Source: CAZYCC01 sp964645985
GTDB lineage: Bacteria > Bacillota > Clostridia > Oscillospirales > CAG-272
Assembly (NCBI GenBank): GCA_964645985.1
Contig: CAZYCC010000041.1
Span: 1-14,264, forward strand
Reading direction: 5' to 3'
Length of the DNA: 14,264 nucleotides
Below are positions 13,421 to 14,264 of this stretch, in pieces (the first letter of the stretch is position 1; each line of letters begins with the position of its first letter). Under the pieces are notes generated by a model. It made no database searches. It had not been told where the DNA came from and saw only the letters and a list, made by a program, of their open reading frames with translations. The position numbers and the translations under genes are program-made.

Positions 13421-13448
13421 ATTATACCACGCGACGAAAATAATTCAA
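13421..13448 (-). promoter_or_regulatory. Sigma-A-type promoter for the flavoprotein gene
   Basis: On the minus strand: -35 TTGAAT (13448-13443), a 16-base spacer, and -10 TATAAT (13426-13421) with TGG just before it. The predicted transcription start is near 13414, about 60 bases before the ATG at 13353. Both boxes are close to consensus, and this rules out the longer reading frame starting at 13500. Confidence 0.8.
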
Positions 13449-13490
13449 TCCTCGCGCCCCCTCGCCCCGCCGCGCCGGCGCTTCCCATAG

Positions 13491-13520
13491 AGAAACCCAC
13501 CCCGCAAGGGGTGGGTTTCT
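13491..13520 (-). terminator. Perfect 13-bp hairpin, probable terminator of the beta-solenoid protein gene
   Basis: AGAAACCCACCCC, four-base loop, GGGGTGGGTTTCT: a perfect 13-bp stem. It lies 53 bases past the stop codon at 13574 on the minus strand. The stem ends in TTTCT followed by CTATG, so the U-tract is interrupted. Being symmetrical, it could act on either strand. Confidence 0.75.
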
Positions 13521-13573
13521 CCGCCGCGTGTAACTTGCGCGACTGATGTCATTGCGCGGATACTATGGCGAGA

Positions 13574-14264
13574 TTATTTGGCGGGAGTGGCGGGGATAAC
13601 TTGGACGCAATTGAAACCGGCAACATCGTTATAAACAGAGGGATCGGACCAAGTATACCCGACGGGGAGTTTGATAAATTCTTTATCGTTGATGTCAAAA
13701 TACGCGCCGGAGACCGCCTCACCGTTGTTGATGACGATCGTCTCTGCCTCGGCATCATTTCTTTCAATGTTGACAATTCCGGTTACTGTTCCGCCGTTGA
13801 TAATCAGAGAGTGCGCAGCCGCCGAAAAATTCGTTGCTCTTGGGTAAATTTGAAACCCTTCATAAGTTCCGCTCTCAACTGTAACAGATGTAGGGCTTTT
13901 TGTGATAGTGCGAATCTGCACCGCGTACGGAGTAGTTTCTGCATCGACGGCAGACGCTTTGATGGTGCCCTCGCCGGTCAGCGTGACATTGGAATTGTAC
14001 TCAATTCGCACGGAGTTAGAACCAATTTCACTGTTTTCGGCAGTTGTGTTTTTCACCTCAACACCTTTGGCAAGTTCAATTGTGCCGTTGCCCTTAATCC
14101 AAAGAGAACCTTCAGACGCAGCGTCCTCGGTGATGACAAGTGTTTCTCCGTTGAGAATATGATCTGTACCTTTCTCGGGTGTCGTCAGGTCGAGGTCATC
14201 GTACCCGCTACCGAAGCTGTCGCTCTCGCTTGTGTATTGCGTGGCGAAGACATCAAGCGCGAAG
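13574..14264 (-). CDS. Secreted/surface beta-solenoid-like repeat protein, C-terminal part (runs off right edge)
   Basis: 229 codons are visible. The frame is open to the right edge, so the true start lies outside; the GTG at 14056 that could pass for a start is an internal valine codon. The sequence is rich in Thr, Val, Ile, Asn and Gly, with short strand-turn repeats such as NGETLVITEDA, SLWIKGNGTIELAKGVEV, VTLTGEGTIKA, SVTVESGTYEG and SLIINGGTVTG. These are typical of right-handed parallel beta-helix (pectate-lyase-like) surface proteins. No LPXTG, hydrophobic anchor or repeated cell-wall-binding domain is seen at the C-terminus (VIPATPAK). No catalytic residues could be assigned. Codon use is AT-richer than the rest of the window, which may mean horizontal acquisition or simply a different protein class. 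A hairpin terminator follows. Confidence 0.75.
   Translation of the reverse strand, partial: FALDVFATQYTSESDSFGSGYDDLDLTTPEKGTDHILNGETLVITEDAASEGSLWIKGNGTIELAKGVEVKNTTAENSEIGSNSVRIEYNSNVTLTGEGTIKASAVDAETTPYAVQIRTITKSPTSVTVESGTYEGFQIYPRATNFSAAAHSLIINGGTVTGIVNIERNDAEAETIVINNGEAVSGAYFDINDKEFIKLPVGYTWSDPSVYNDVAGFNCVQVIPATPAK

Noticed and set aside
13354..13500. N-terminal extension of the flavoprotein to a start at 13500
   Set aside because: The near-consensus promoter at 13421-13448 and the terminator hairpin at 13491-13520 lie within or at the edge of this extension.

Overview
The window is a GC-rich stretch of a Firmicutes chromosome, most likely a gut-type Clostridia (Oscillospirales/Christensenellales-like). 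The evidence is a fused IspH-ribosomal protein S1 gene, the order cmk-plsC-ispH/S1, a PPi-type phosphofructokinase, a DtxR/MntR-family repressor and a DUF362 ferredoxin-like protein. Placement below class is inference. Every credible gene lies on the minus strand, so the window is read from 14264 down to 1.

Layout from the upstream (right) end: (i) the 3' part of an AT-richer gene for a secreted, beta-solenoid-like repeat protein (13574-14264), closed by a perfect 13-bp hairpin; (ii) a strong promoter (13421-13448) and an HI0933/BaiN-type flavoprotein (11923-13353), followed by a terminator at 11604-11631; (iii) an apparent operon: cmk, a plsC-like acyltransferase, the ispH-S1 fusion and a small HPr-like protein without the phosphorylatable histidine, ending at a terminator-like hairpin (7254-7284); (iv) about 0.9 kb without a convincing gene, holding a consensus-like promoter and a ~440-nt leader ahead of PPi-phosphofructokinase (5141-6391); (v) about 0.7 kb without a gene (4416-5140), filled with degenerate ~55-bp tandem repeats and GC-rich hairpins; (vi) a DtxR/MntR-family repressor, a DUF362 4Fe-4S protein, ispE, a family-2 glycosyltransferase and the first 21 codons of typA/bipA, which runs off the left edge.

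Most genes are housekeeping: isoprenoid synthesis (IspE and IspH act in the same MEP pathway), CMP/dCMP phosphorylation, phospholipid acylation, glycolysis, translation (S1, TypA) and metal homeostasis. Three things stand out. First, a degenerate repeat family forms a tandem array just upstream of, and merging into, the ribosome binding site of the metal-dependent repressor, with sequence relatives in at least two other intergenic regions (about 9920-10205 and 11718-11740). Second, a canonical Shine-Dalgarno and in-frame ATG sit exactly at the IspH/S1 junction, suggesting that free S1 is also made. Third, several proteins carry hydrophilic low-complexity insertions or tails absent from typical family members. 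No tRNA, rRNA, CRISPR array, transposase or known riboswitch was recognised.
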